Of a stretch of 64,000 bases of DNA, positions 55,774 through 64,000 are shown piece after piece. The notes under the pieces are model-generated. The model searched no databases. It was not told the origin of the DNA and saw only the letters and a program-made list of their open reading frames with translations. Position 1 is the first letter of the stretch. Every line of letters starts with the position of its first letter. Origin of the DNA: Domibacillus indicus. Lineage in GTDB: Bacteria; Bacillota; Bacilli; Bacillales; Domibacillaceae. The DNA is taken from assembly GCF_023715895.1 (NCBI RefSeq), contig NZ_JAMBOO010000011.1, positions 42,554-106,553 on the forward strand. Direction: 5' to 3'. Position numbers and translations under genes: made by a program.

Positions 55774-56058
55774 TTAGCCAATTACAGCTAAAATGTCATT
55801 TTCGCGGAGCAATAAGTAGTCGTTTCCTTCAAACTTTACTTCTGTTCCTGCGTATTTTGAGAAGATAATGCGGTCGCCTTCAGCAACTTCAAGTGCTACA
55901 CGCTCTCCGCTGTCAAGCACACGTCCTGTACCCACGGCCACAACTTTTCCTTCCTGTGGCTTTTCTTTTGCCGAATCTGGAAGTACAATTCCGCTGGCTG
56001 TTTTTTCTTCAGATTCTACTAGCTCAATTACTACGCGGTCACCTAGTGGTTTTAACAA
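55774..56058 (-). CDS. groES: Co-chaperonin GroES
   Basis: A 94-residue co-chaperonin, the lid of the GroEL cavity. It begins [38 protein letters not shown], including the mobile loop, and ends [14 protein letters not shown]. First gene of the groE operon with GAGGAGGG in front of its ATG. Confidence 0.98.
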   Translation of the reverse strand: MLKPLGDRVVIELVESEEKTASGIVLPDSAKEKPQEGKVVAVGTGRVLDSGERVALEVAEGDRIIFSKYAGTEVKFEGNDYLLLRENDILAVIG

Positions 56059-56094
56059 GTGAAACCCTCCTCAAAAATGGTTGATATATTTTTA

Positions 56095-56121
56095 TTAGCA
56101 CTCTACTCTAATGAGTGCTAA
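56095..56121. promoter_or_regulatory. CIRCE operator of HrcA
   Basis: TTAGCACTC (56095-56103), nine bases, GAGTGCTAA (56113-56121): a perfect CIRCE inverted repeat in the groES leader, the binding site of the heat-shock repressor HrcA. Confidence 0.98.
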
Positions 56122-56131
56122 CACAATTATT

Positions 56132-56161
56132 ATAATAAAGGATGCCCTATCCTCTTTGCAA
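56132..56161 (-). promoter_or_regulatory. Promoter of groES-groEL
   Basis: TTGCAA (56161-56156), 18 nt, TATTAT (56137-56132) on the minus strand, directly upstream of CIRCE. An overlapping TATAAT gives a longer spacing. Confidence 0.65.
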
Positions 56162-56275
56162 GCAGAAAGCGGAAAAATTTTCAGACTCCTTATTTGAAGC
56201 GGCTTTCGTTCAATAGTACAATAAAAAGAAGAACGCCGGACGTTGCGTTTTTTCTATCAGTAAAGGGGTTTTTTT

Positions 56276-57019
56276 GTGAAAAAAGAATACGGGTTCATTT
56301 TGATTACGTACATTGTCATGCAGCTTTCCGCTTTTGTCGGCCAGCCGCTCCTGTACGAGGCAGGACTCATCGCAGGAGTAGAGCCCGACCGCCTGAAAGC
56401 GCTTGTCCCAGGTTACTGGACGGTAATCGCATTTGCGCTGGCAACGGCGATTGTGCTGCTTATTTTATGGCGTTCTACGTATCGAAACTCCATTGAACGT
56501 CAGGCGCCTGTTCCTCCTGGCTCTGCAATGGTCTGGGCTATACTTGGCGTATTTATGGCGTTTGCTGCCCAGTATGCGGCCATTATGGTTGAAACGTTTC
56601 TTCTCGGTATCGAGCCGGGATCGCAAAACACACAGGATATTATTGAGCTTGTCCAGGGAATGCCGGTTGTTGTCCTGGCCGTAGCGGTATTTGGACCAAT
56701 TTTAGAAGAAATTGTGTTTCGTAAAATCATTTTCGGCTCGCTTTACAACCGGATGCCGTTTTTCTTCGCGGCTTTAATCAGCTCGCTTATTTTCTCTGTC
56801 GCTCATATGGAGCTGGAGCACACAATATTATATGCGGCAATGGGTTTTACATTCGCTTTTCTTTATGTAAAAACAAAACGAATTATCGTACCGATTGTCG
56901 CGCACGTGTCGATGAATACATTTGTTGTGCTGATGCAGTATGTGTTTGCGGATGACCTTCAGGAAATGATTCGCAAAGCAGAGCAGATGGAGCAGCTGTC
57001 CCAATGGATCAAGTGGTAG
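56276..57019 (+). CDS. ydiL: CPBP-family intramembrane protease (YdiL type)
   Basis: A 247-residue membrane protein with about seven helices and the CPBP (Abi) motifs: E144-E145-x3-R149 in ILEEIVFRKIIFG, FSVAH (H177) and HVSMN (H210, N214). CPBP proteins include the eukaryotic CAAX protease Rce1 and bacterial immunity or prelipid-peptide processing enzymes; the substrate of this one is unknown. It starts with GTG behind AAAGGGG. As recalled, B. subtilis ydiL has the same place beside groES. Confidence 0.9.
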   Translation: MKKEYGFILITYIVMQLSAFVGQPLLYEAGLIAGVEPDRLKALVPGYWTVIAFALATAIVLLILWRSTYRNSIERQAPVPPGSAMVWAILGVFMAFAAQYAAIMVETFLLGIEPGSQNTQDIIELVQGMPVVVLAVAVFGPILEEIVFRKIIFGSLYNRMPFFFAALISSLIFSVAHMELEHTILYAAMGFTFAFLYVKTKRIIVPIVAHVSMNTFVVLMQYVFADDLQEMIRKAEQMEQLSQWIKW

Positions 57020-57034
57020 TAAGGGGGAAATCGC

Positions 57035-57229
57035 GTGCAGTCTTATTTAACAAGAGGCATTTTTTTTAGTGTCCTTGGTGCTTTTTTTGTTCTTTTTGCC
57101 ATTCAGGATGTAAATGCAAATGGGTTCGGTCCCTTTACATACCTGCTGATTCTGCTGGCTACTATGGATATTGGCACAGGCATCCGCCTTATCTTTACCC
57201 ATATAAAACGGCAAAAAAGCCAAAAATAA
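57035..57229 (+). CDS. ydiK: DUF4305 small membrane protein (YdiK type)
   Basis: A 64-residue protein with two membrane helices (about 7-26 and 33-54): SYLTRGIFFSVLGAFFVLFAIQDV, TYLLILLATMDIGTGIRLIF. Starts with GTG behind AAGGGGGAAA, 15 nt after ydiL, so co-transcribed. Function unknown. Confidence 0.85.
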   Translation: MQSYLTRGIFFSVLGAFFVLFAIQDVNANGFGPFTYLLILLATMDIGTGIRLIFTHIKRQKSQK

Positions 57230-57230
57230 A

Positions 57231-57258
57231 ATCCGTCCAGGTTACTGGGCGGATTTTT
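57231..57258 (+). terminator. Terminator between ydiK and tatC
   Basis: AAATCCGTCCAG and CTGGGCGGATTT pair around GTTA, followed by TTCTTCG. It overlaps the 3' end of the convergent tatC gene and may serve both. Confidence 0.75.
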
Positions 57259-58003
57259 CTTCGTTTTCTGCGGTGAGGGCTTCTGTCTGCTGCGCTTTTT
57301 TGTAGCCGATTCTTGAGATCCATACACTCACTTCGTATAGTAAAAAAAGTGGTACGCTCACTATGGCAAACGACATAATATCAGGCGGAGTGATAAGCGC
57401 CGCGATAACCAGCAGGACAAAATAAGCGTAGCGCCGAATCTGCCCTAGCAGCTGTGGAGTGACAATGCCAAGTCTCGTTAAAAACAAGGTAATGACCGGC
57501 AGCTGAAAAAGAAATCCAAACGGAATCGTTGTTTGAAATAAAAAGTGAAAATATTCATTGATGCCGATTACCTGTTCAATATTCAAATCGCCAGACAGCT
57601 TCATCATAAAATGAATAATGTAGGGAAACAACACAAAATAGGAAAACGAAAGACCACCAAGAAACAGCAGTATCGATGCCGGAATATAGCTGAGCGTAAC
57701 CCGGCGCTCCCGTTCATGGAGGCCCGGACTGACAAATGCCCAGAGCTGATATAAAAGAACCGGCGAAGTTAATACAAGTCCAATCACAAAAGCCATTTGA
57801 AAATAAACTTTCAGCGGATCGGTTACACGAAACGCATTCATCGTTAAGGCAGCCGCTTCATCTGCATGCTGTAAATACTGGATGATCGGCTTGGCCAAAA
57901 AAAGCCCGCCGATTGCCGCAATAAAAAAGAAAACAATCACAATGATGAGGCGCTTGCGCACTTCTTCTAAATGTTCATATATTGTCATGTCCTGCTGGCT
58001 CAT
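57242..58003 (-). CDS. tatC: Twin-arginine translocase TatC
   Basis: A 253-residue membrane protein with six helices, the receptor for twin-arginine signal peptides. Conserved parts: the N-terminal YEHLEEVRKRLIIV (8-21), FVSPGLHERERRVTLSYIPASILLFLGGLSFSYFVLFP, FGFLFQLPVI and ALITPPDIMSFAIVSVPLFLLYEVSV. It lies 18 nt downstream of tatA. A TatAy/TatCy-type pair by position next to rex. Confidence 0.95.
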   Translation of the reverse strand: MSQQDMTIYEHLEEVRKRLIIVIVFFFIAAIGGLFLAKPIIQYLQHADEAAALTMNAFRVTDPLKVYFQMAFVIGLVLTSPVLLYQLWAFVSPGLHERERRVTLSYIPASILLFLGGLSFSYFVLFPYIIHFMMKLSGDLNIEQVIGINEYFHFLFQTTIPFGFLFQLPVITLFLTRLGIVTPQLLGQIRRYAYFVLLVIAALITPPDIMSFAIVSVPLFLLYEVSVWISRIGYKKAQQTEALTAENEEKSAQ

Positions 58004-58021
58004 TTGTCTATCATCCTAACA

Positions 58022-58198
58022 TTACTTGGACTCTTTTTTGTCCTCTGTCCGTTCTTCATCATCGGCCAGTCCTTTTGTTGAGTTTTTAAACTCACGAAGT
58101 GTATCCCCTGCTGCCCGTCCGAGCTCCGGGAGCTTTTTCGGTCCGAAAATCAAAAGTGCTGCCGCGCCAATCACAACCATGCTTCCAATCCCTGGCAT
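58022..58198 (-). CDS. tatA: Twin-arginine translocase TatA
   Basis: A 58-residue TatA: one membrane helix (GSMVVIGAAALLIFGPKKLPELGRA), the FGPKKLPELG hinge, an amphipathic helix (GDTLREFKNSTKG) and a charged tail. The start is taken at the second ATG (58198) because AAGGAGG then lies 9 nt upstream; the first ATG, two codons earlier, would leave only 3 nt. Confidence 0.94.
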   Translation of the reverse strand: MPGIGSMVVIGAAALLIFGPKKLPELGRAAGDTLREFKNSTKGLADDEERTEDKKESK

Positions 58199-58253
58199 TG
58201 GCATCCGCCTCCTTTTTCCTAATCATAACTGATTTAAGAACGCAATACTATGA

Positions 58254-58907
58254 TCATTTTTCGACAGATTCATCTGGATAGTTTTTCAGGAAATAAACGA
58301 GCGATTGCAGCTCAACCGCCAGGTCAATGTGATGCACCCGAATCTCAGGCGGCACATTTAGTCTTGCAGGTGTAAAGTTTAAAATTCCTTTAATATCTGC
58401 TTTTACCAGCCGGTCCGTAATGGACTGGGCCGCTGCCTGCGGAATCGTTAAAATCGCGACTGGCACTTCTAACTCAGATAATACCTCTTCTAATTCATCC
58501 ATATGATGAATGGGCACGTCTCCAATTTTTTGATTGACCTTGCTCTCTTCAACATCAAAAGCCACCAGGATCTTTGTATTGTTGTTTTTTAAAAAGTTAT
58601 AATTTAAAAACGCTGTTCCTAAATTTCCGACACCAATAAGCGCTACATTGGTCACTTCATCCTGATCAAGGGTTTTGCGGAAAAAAGACAGCAGATAGCT
58701 CACATTGTATCCATATCCTTTTTTGCCAAGTGCGCCAAAGTATGAAAAATCGCGGCGGATTGTGGCCGAGTCTACTTTCACTGCTTCACTCAGTTCTGCC
58801 GATGACACCCGCTGTTTTCCGGAAGAATGCAGGTTTTGAATAAATCGATAATATAAAGGCAGACGCTTTGCCGTCGCCTGAGGTATTTTCATCGAATCGT
58901 TGTTCAT
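58254..58907 (-). CDS. rex: Redox-sensing repressor Rex
   Basis: A 217-residue regulator that senses the NADH/NAD+ ratio and represses fermentation genes. The winged helix is at 10-75 ([52 protein letters not shown]) and the Rossmann domain has IGVGNLGTA (91-99). The ATG at 58907 follows TTGGAGGG; a 50-codon longer open frame is not likely to be used. Confidence 0.97.
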   Translation of the reverse strand: MNNDSMKIPQATAKRLPLYYRFIQNLHSSGKQRVSSAELSEAVKVDSATIRRDFSYFGALGKKGYGYNVSYLLSFFRKTLDQDEVTNVALIGVGNLGTAFLNYNFLKNNNTKILVAFDVEESKVNQKIGDVPIHHMDELEEVLSELEVPVAILTIPQAAAQSITDRLVKADIKGILNFTPARLNVPPEIRVHHIDLAVELQSLVYFLKNYPDESVEK

Positions 58908-59056
58908 TTTTTTCCCTCCAAGGTGATACCGCTTCCATGTTTGTTTTCTTTTCTTAATACAATCATAAATCTTTGTAGCGTTTTTCACAAGAACCGCTTC
59001 TTTTTCATTGCCCAAGGCGCTGAGCTCAAGTAAAGTGGAAGGTGAGGTGAAAAACA

Positions 59057-60979
59057 ATGATTCTTCTACAAGTACAGCAGCTTTCGAAATATTATGGAGC
59101 TGAACTGATTTTATCTAATATTAAGCTTGAAGTGCAGACAGGCGACCGCATTGCTCTTGTTGGACGTAACGGAGCCGGCAAATCGACTCTGCTGAAAACG
59201 ATTGCCGGACAGCTTTCTTATGAAGAAGGCGCCATTATGAAGCCAAAAGACGTAACCATCGGCTATCTGGCACAAGATACCGGGCTTGAATCGGACTTAT
59301 CTATTTGGGATGAAATGAACAGTGTATTTGACGGCCTGCGCGAAATGGAACAAAAGCTGCGGGCACTTGAAGCCAGCATGGCCGATCCTGATGTGTATGA
59401 AAATCCTGCCCGCTACAACCAGGTCATGACTGCTTACGATAGTCTGCAAAATGAATTTAAGGAAGCAGGCGGCTATCAATACGAGGCTGATCTCCGATCG
59501 GTCCTGCACGGATTTCGTTTTCATGATTATGACTATGATACCCGCATTTCCACGCTGAGCGGCGGACAAAAAACACGCCTCGCCCTTGCCAAGCTTCTTT
59601 TAACAAAGCCGGATATTTTAATTCTCGATGAACCGACCAACCACCTTGATATCGAGACACTTTCCTGGCTTGAAAACTATCTGCAAAGCTATTCTGGTGC
59701 GATTTTAATTGTCTCGCATGACCGCTACTTCCTCGATAAAACTGTTAATCAGGTATATGAAGTATCCCGTCATAAAATCCGCCGTTTTACCGGTAACTAC
59801 AGCAAATACTTAACCCAGAAAGCCGAGCAGTTTGAACGGGAAATGAAGCAATATGAAAAACAGCAGGAAGAAGCGGCAAAGCTGGAGGAGTTTATTCAGC
59901 GAAACATCGCACGTGCCTCTACTACAAAACGGGCGCAAAGCCGGCGCAAGCAGCTTGACCGCATGGAAATGATGGCTCGGCCGGACGGAGACGAAAAGCC
60001 GCCGGGCATGCTGTTTGATATCGATCGTCAGAGCGGCAGTGAAGTACTGCATGTAGACCATGCATCTATAGGCTACAATGGTGAAAAAATTGGCGCAGAT
60101 CTGTCTTTCTCCATTACACGCGGTGATAGCATTGCCCTTGTCGGACCAAATGGAGCCGGCAAGTCGACCCTGCTCAAATCCATTACCGGTGCTCTTCCGC
60201 TGATTGGCGGCGATATCCGTCATGGAGCTGGAGTGGAAATCGGCTACTACGATCAGGAGCAATCTCATTTGAACCGGGCTAAAACCGTGCTGTCCGAACT
60301 GTGGGATGACTATCCGGGCACACCGGAAAAAGAAATCCGTTCGATACTAGGCACGTTTCTGTTCTCAGGCGATGACGTCTTAAAGCCAGTAGCTGCTCTT
60401 AGCGGAGGCGAAAAAGCGCGCCTTGCGCTGGCCAAGCTGACGATGCAAAGGGCCAATTTCTTAATTCTCGATGAGCCGACGAACCATTTGGACCTTGATA
60501 GTAAAGAAGTGCTTGAAAACGCCTTGATCGATTATCCGGGTACTCTTTTATTCGTGTCTCATGACCGGTATTTTATTAACCGGATTGCTACAAAAGTGAT
60601 TGAGCTCGACAAAGAAGGCGTAACCGTCTATTTAGGTGACTACGATTATTATGTAGAGAAAAAAAATGAGCTTGAGGAGCTCGCTGCGCTTGAAGCAGAC
60701 GAAAAAACAGTCACAAAAGCCAAGCCGGCATCAGCGGATTCTTATAAGACAGATAAAGAACAGCGTAAAAAAGAACGGCAGCGAGCGCGGCGGATTGAAG
60801 AAATCGAAACAGAAATTGCCGCTCAAGAAGAAAAAGTAACGGAAGCAGAAGAATTGCTTTGTCTGCCTGAAGTATATGAAGATCACGAAAAATCGCTGGA
60901 GCTGCAGCAGCAGCTTGATCGGGCAAACGAAGCGATTGAACAGCTTATGACAGAATGGGAACAATTGCAATCTGAGTAA
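59057..60979 (+). CDS. ydiF: ABC-F family ATPase (YdiF type)
   Basis: A 640-residue soluble protein with two ABC domains and no membrane part. Walker A sites are GRNGAGKST (36-44) and GPNGAGKST (363-371). Signatures are [15 protein letters not shown] and [15 protein letters not shown], and both Walker B motifs read [11 protein letters not shown]. The linker between the domains is charged and helical (about 240-300). A C-terminal coiled coil (about 540-640) follows. ABC-F proteins act on the ribosomal E site as translation factors. B. subtilis YdiF is recalled in the same position. Confidence 0.93.
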   Translation: MILLQVQQLSKYYGAELILSNIKLEVQTGDRIALVGRNGAGKSTLLKTIAGQLSYEEGAIMKPKDVTIGYLAQDTGLESDLSIWDEMNSVFDGLREMEQKLRALEASMADPDVYENPARYNQVMTAYDSLQNEFKEAGGYQYEADLRSVLHGFRFHDYDYDTRISTLSGGQKTRLALAKLLLTKPDILILDEPTNHLDIETLSWLENYLQSYSGAILIVSHDRYFLDKTVNQVYEVSRHKIRRFTGNYSKYLTQKAEQFEREMKQYEKQQEEAAKLEEFIQRNIARASTTKRAQSRRKQLDRMEMMARPDGDEKPPGMLFDIDRQSGSEVLHVDHASIGYNGEKIGADLSFSITRGDSIALVGPNGAGKSTLLKSITGALPLIGGDIRHGAGVEIGYYDQEQSHLNRAKTVLSELWDDYPGTPEKEIRSILGTFLFSGDDVLKPVAALSGGEKARLALAKLTMQRANFLILDEPTNHLDLDSKEVLENALIDYPGTLLFVSHDRYFINRIATKVIELDKEGVTVYLGDYDYYVEKKNELEELAALEADEKTVTKAKPASADSYKTDKEQRKKERQRARRIEEIETEIAAQEEKVTEAEELLCLPEVYEDHEKSLELQQQLDRANEAIEQLMTEWEQLQSE

Positions 60980-60983
60980 AGAA

Positions 60984-61012
60984 GAGGCTATCCACAGCCT
61001 CTTTTCTTTTTA
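60984..61012 (+). terminator. Terminator behind ydiF
   Basis: AGAGGCT and AGCCTCT pair around ATCCAC and are followed by TTTCTTTTTAT. Confidence 0.8.
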
Positions 61013-61112
61013 TCCACATAAAAACAGCGAATACTCTGTTTATTGCAAAGGTTTCCACAGATTTATACACATTACCCACAGGTTGTGAATGAATTTATCC
61101 CCTTTATGCACA
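60988..61112 (+). promoter_or_regulatory. Cluster of DnaA boxes between ydiF and tsaD
   Basis: Three exact TTATNCACA boxes lie on the plus strand: TTATCCACA (61010-61018), TTATACACA (61063-61071) and TTATGCACA (61104-61112). Near matches are CTATCCACA (60988), TTACCCACA (61072) and GTTTCCACA (61051) on the plus strand and TCATTCACA on the minus strand (61092-61084). B. subtilis has DnaA-box clusters outside oriC, one of them recalled near gcp (tsaD), so this is probably a conserved DnaA-binding site. Confidence 0.7.
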
Positions 61113-61142
61113 AAAAAAGGCATTCCAGCCAGAATGCCTCTT
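61112..61142 (-). terminator. Terminator behind tsaD
   Basis: AGAGGCATTCTGG and its complement around C on the minus strand (GAGGCATTC/GAATGCC), followed by seven T. Confidence 0.88.
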
Positions 61143-61144
61143 TT

Positions 61145-62164
61145 CTAAAAAGCTTCAATATCTAAGCCGGGATGACCATTCATATCCATCCCATCTCGTT
61201 TTCCCTGCTCGAATAAAATGGTGCCTGCTGCTGCAATCATCGCCGCGTTATCTGTACATAAAGACAGTGGCGGAATCACAAGCTCAATGTTTTTAAAATC
61301 AGCAAAAGCGTTTTCTAAAGAAGCACGAAGACCTTTATTGGCCGCAACGCCTCCAGACAATAGCACTTGTTTTACTCCATACTCTTTAGCAGCACGGATC
61401 GTTTTTTCGGTTAATACATCGACAACACTTGCTTGAAAGCTTGCCGCGAGGTTTTCCGGCACAATCTCTTCCCCCCGCTGCTCTGCATTATGAACCGTAT
61501 TAATAACCGCTGATTTTAAACCGCTGAAGCTGAAATCGTAAGAACCCTCTTCAAGCCGGACACGCGGAAGCTTGTACGTATCTTCTCCTTGAGCGGCAAG
61601 CCGATCAATATGCGGACCCCCTGGATAAGGCAGGTTTAGTGTACGTGCTACTTTATCGTATGCTTCGCCTGCTGCATCATCGCGTGTTTCACCAATGACT
61701 TCAAATGATCCATGTTCCTTCATATAAACAAGCTCCGTATGTCCGCCTGAGACGACGAGAGACAAAAGCGGAAACGCCATTTCCTTCACCAGACGATTTG
61801 CGTAAATATGTCCCGCAATATGGTGGACACCAATAAGCGGCAGGTTGTGGGCAAAAGCGATTGCCTTTGCAGCATTTACACCAATTAATAGGGCACCTAC
61901 AAGGCCTGGACCTTTCGTCACAGCGATTGCATCCATATCTTTAAACGTCAGACCTGCCTGTTCAAGTGTTTCGTTCAGTACAGCGATAATTTGTTCTACA
62001 TGATGGCGGGAAGCAATTTCAGGCACAACACCGCCAAACCGCTTGTGGCTTTCAATCTGAGAAGAAACAACATTCGCCACAATTTCTGTACCATTTCTTA
62101 CAATGGCTGCCGCCGTTTCATCGCAGCTCGTTTCAATTCCAAAAACATATGTGTTTTTTTCCAT
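61145..62164 (-). CDS. tsaD: tRNA t6A37 threonylcarbamoyltransferase TsaD
   Basis: Transfers threonylcarbamoyl to A37 of ANN-decoding tRNAs together with TsaB and TsaE; 339 residues. The ASKHA start [13 protein letters not shown] (9-21), the metal ligands H115 and H119 in [35 protein letters not shown] and the C-terminal [12 protein letters not shown] are present. The ATG at 62164 overlaps the rimI stop by one base (TAATG) behind GTGGGTGA. Four-gene operon tsaE-tsaB-rimI-tsaD. Confidence 0.96.
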   Translation of the reverse strand: MEKNTYVFGIETSCDETAAAIVRNGTEIVANVVSSQIESHKRFGGVVPEIASRHHVEQIIAVLNETLEQAGLTFKDMDAIAVTKGPGLVGALLIGVNAAKAIAFAHNLPLIGVHHIAGHIYANRLVKEMAFPLLSLVVSGGHTELVYMKEHGSFEVIGETRDDAAGEAYDKVARTLNLPYPGGPHIDRLAAQGEDTYKLPRVRLEEGSYDFSFSGLKSAVINTVHNAEQRGEEIVPENLAASFQASVVDVLTEKTIRAAKEYGVKQVLLSGGVAANKGLRASLENAFADFKNIELVIPPLSLCTDNAAMIAAAGTILFEQGKRDGMDMNGHPGLDIEAF

Positions 62165-62610
62165 TATAAATTCACCCACATTACTAAAGCATCTTCCTGG
62201 TTGTCGGTATAATATTGCTTCCGGATTCCACCCGGCTGCAAACCGAATTCTTTATACAATGTCATTGCTGCTGTATTGCTGACACGAACCTCAAGTGAAA
62301 GAACAGCTCCACCGTACTCCCTTGCTTTTTGGATCATAAAACCAAGCAGTTTTTTCCCATATCCTTTTCCACGGAATCGAGGCAAAATCGCGATATTGGT
62401 AATCTGCACTTGATCGTACACAACCCACATTCCGCAATAGCCGATAACAAGGCCCTCTTGTTCGACCGTATAATAATGAGCATAATCATTTAATGCAATT
62501 TCTCTTTCAAAGGCTTCTTTTGGCCAGGGAAGGGAAAAGCTTGCCTGCTCTACTTCGAGCACAGCCGGAATATCTTCTATTACCATTGGGCGGATTACTG
62601 CATCACTCAC
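62164..62610 (-). CDS. rimI: Ribosomal protein S18 alanine N-acetyltransferase RimI
   Basis: A GNAT acetyltransferase of 148 residues. It shows [33 protein letters not shown], the acetyl-CoA loop [18 protein letters not shown] (R/Q-x-x-G-x-G/A type), [32 protein letters not shown] and the final EDALVMWV. The start is taken as GTG 62610, which overlaps the tsaB stop and has AGAAGG 9 nt upstream; an in-frame ATG seven codons earlier has a poorly spaced site. Confidence 0.92.
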   Translation of the reverse strand: MSDAVIRPMVIEDIPAVLEVEQASFSLPWPKEAFEREIALNDYAHYYTVEQEGLVIGYCGMWVVYDQVQITNIAILPRFRGKGYGKKLLGFMIQKAREYGGAVLSLEVRVSNTAAMTLYKEFGLQPGGIRKQYYTDNQEDALVMWVNL

Positions 62611-63313
62611 GGCCAGCCGCCTTCTTTTCATTTGCCTCAATCCACTTAGCTTCTGCTTCAGCAAGACGTGCATAATTTGGTACAACCTCTGTCGGGTTGT
62701 TACTTTCCACTGCCGCCCCGAGCGCTAAAAGAGCAGCCGGGCGGGTATAGGGAACGGCTCTGCCGGCAAATACAGCCTGCTCACCCATTTGTTCAGCAAT
62801 TACTTTCTCATAAATTTTACTTTCTTGCCCCACAAATAAAACCGGCTCCTTTTGAAGAAGCAGCTCTGTGCACCATTCCGCCACCGAAACATTCCGATCT
62901 TCCAAAACGGGCTGAACCGCGCCATTTGACAAGCGGTATAAGCCCGTGAAAATGCGTTCACGCCGCGCATCAAAAACCGGGCAGACAAGTCCATCTACCA
63001 CGGGAGCTGAAGCAGCCAGTGAAGCGAGACCAGAAACGGCAGCCAGTGGAATATTTAATGTCCAGGCCAGCGTTTTGGCGATCGTTACACCAATACGAAC
63101 TCCTGTATACGAGCCCGGACCATTTGTTACAATAATCTTTTCCAAATCTTCCGGCTTTATGTCTGCTTCAGTCATTAACGTTTGAATAGCCGGCATTACC
63201 CGGATAGAATGATTCTTTTTCACATTTGTTACCTGCTCCGCCAGAATGACGTCTCCATCTGCGAGACCGATCGACAGCGTGTAAGTAGAAGTATCAATCG
63301 CTAATATTTTCAA
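62603..63313 (-). CDS. tsaB: t6A synthesis protein TsaB
   Basis: A 236-residue ASKHA-fold partner of TsaD: MKILAIDTSTYTLSIGLADGD, the GPGSYTGVRIGVTIAKTLAW segment (about 70-89) that defines the family, and VCPVFDARRERIFTGLY. It lacks the metal-binding site of TsaD and serves as scaffold. It overlaps tsaE by 20 nt and rimI by 8 nt. Confidence 0.95.
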   Translation of the reverse strand: MKILAIDTSTYTLSIGLADGDVILAEQVTNVKKNHSIRVMPAIQTLMTEADIKPEDLEKIIVTNGPGSYTGVRIGVTIAKTLAWTLNIPLAAVSGLASLAASAPVVDGLVCPVFDARRERIFTGLYRLSNGAVQPVLEDRNVSVAEWCTELLLQKEPVLFVGQESKIYEKVIAEQMGEQAVFAGRAVPYTRPAALLALGAAVESNNPTEVVPNYARLAEAEAKWIEANEKKAAGRE

Positions 63314-63773
63314 ATGTATTCACCTTCTCAAGAATGCGGACATATCGATCCCCATTCACTGTTAATTGTACTTTTCGCTGCCCTTCTACACCAGTGTGGA
63401 AGAGATTGATTTGTATGTACTCTTCCGGAAGCTGGTCTGCGATTAAATGGGCCCATTCCACGACCGTAATGCCATTACCATAAAAGTATTCATCAAAACC
63501 CAGATCTTCTGATTCTTCCCCTAGCCGGTAAACATCCATATGGTAAAGAGGATAGGTGCCTTCATATTCTTTGATGATGGTAAATGTTGGACTGTTTACG
63601 TTTTTCGTGACACCTAATGCTTTTGCCAAATGTTGTGTAAATGTTGTTTTTCCTGCTCCTAAGTCGCCTTCAAGCAGCAAGACGTCGCCTGGACGAAGCG
63701 TATCAGCCAGCGCACTAGCAAATGCGCTCATTTCTTCCAAATTGTTTAACGTCCATGTATAAGAAGATGTCAT
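63294..63773 (-). CDS. tsaE: t6A synthesis ATPase TsaE
   Basis: A 159-residue P-loop ATPase of the TsaBDE complex: Walker A GDLGAGKTTFTQHLAKALG (about 37-55), SPTFTIIKEYEG, the LYHMDVYRLG segment and VVEWAHLI with the Walker-B-like acid. First gene of the t6A operon, starting ATG 63773. Confidence 0.95.
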   Translation of the reverse strand: MTSSYTWTLNNLEEMSAFASALADTLRPGDVLLLEGDLGAGKTTFTQHLAKALGVTKNVNSPTFTIIKEYEGTYPLYHMDVYRLGEESEDLGFDEYFYGNGITVVEWAHLIADQLPEEYIQINLFHTGVEGQRKVQLTVNGDRYVRILEKVNTFENISD

Positions 63774-63793
63774 GTGTCCGCCTTCTTTCCTCG

Positions 63794-63830
63794 AAAAAAA
63801 ACCTTAGGATAATGATGATCCTAAGGTTTC
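63794..63830 (-). terminator. Terminator of the tRNA transcription unit
   Basis: AAACCTTAGGATCATC and GATAATCCTAAGGTTT-type halves pair (AAACCTTAGGAT with ATCCTAAGGTTT) and are followed by eight T on the minus strand. It lies between tRNA-Asp and tsaE. Confidence 0.9.
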
Positions 63831-63877
63831 TGATTGTATCTTTATTATATCGAATAATTGCGTATTCTAAAAGAAAA

Positions 63878-63954
63878 TGGCGGTCCGGACGGGACTCGAA
63901 CCCGCGACCTCCTGCGTGACAGGCAGGCATTCTAACCAACTGAACTACCGGACC
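63878..63954 (-). tRNA. tRNA-Asp (anticodon GTC)
   Basis: A 77-nt cloverleaf on the minus strand. The acceptor is GGTCCGG/CCGGACC with discriminator G, the anticodon stem CCTGC/GCAGG has loop CTGTCAC, the T-arm is GCGGGTTCGAGTCCCGT, and the terminal CCA is encoded. Confidence 0.96.
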
Positions 63955-63959
63955 AACGA

Positions 63960-64000
<41 letters not shown>

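Overview
The window looks like a chromosomal segment of a spore-forming member of the Bacillaceae (Firmicutes). The right end has the gene order tsaE-tsaB-rimI-tsaD / ABC-F / rex-tatA-tatC / ydiK-ydiL / groES-groEL, and the left end has guaA, pbuG, yebE-yebG and purEKBCSQL. As recalled, both blocks occur in this relative order in Bacillus subtilis, here seen in reverse orientation. Spore functions (CotH-type kinase, sigma-K-like promoters, UV damage endonuclease) support an endospore former. The genus cannot be fixed from the sequence.

Left block (1-13.8 kb): the purine operon runs leftwards behind a PurR box pair and a guanine-class riboswitch. It is followed by yebE/yebG, the glucose PTS gene ptsG with its antiterminator GlcT and RAT site, pbuG with its own PurR boxes and riboswitch, guaA and nadE.

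Accessory block 1 (13.8-27 kb): this is the most interesting part. A 1216-residue, six-cupredoxin multicopper oxidase of the MnxG (manganese oxidase) type lies directly behind two small genes that resemble mnxE and mnxF. Around it lie a Sco-type copper chaperone with two paralogous membrane proteins, a zinc-ribbon protein, and three further proteins that seem to share a small beta-barrel (Sm-like) fold with the MnxE/F-like pair. Two of the transcription units have sigma-K-like promoters. I read this as a spore-surface metal-oxidising complex and its accessory factors. A DUF2512 membrane protein with nine SASP-like repeats follows.

Accessory block 2 (27-42.3 kb): uvsE, nrnB, a DUF218 protein, a glnK-amtB operon in which amtB is frameshifted, a DUF2188 protein, an HNH-like protein, a NERD nuclease-like protein, a MarR-EmrA-EmrB efflux operon with a 26-bp operator, and a five-gene nickel/metallophore-type ABC transporter behind two Zur boxes.

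Accessory block 3 (42.5-54 kb): this is gene-poor and decayed. It holds a broken ATP-grasp gene, an ArsB-type permease, a CotH spore kinase, a SET-domain protein, a Thr/Ser/Gly repeat protein that could be the CotH substrate, two copies of a dispersed repeat, nupC with a third guanine riboswitch, a DUF4317 protein and an integrase remnant.

Right block (54-64 kb): groEL/groES with CIRCE, the CPBP protease, Tat translocase, Rex, an ABC-F protein, a DnaA-box cluster, the t6A synthesis genes and two tRNA genes (Asp, and the 3' part of initiator Met). Database statements are recollections of families; no search was run.
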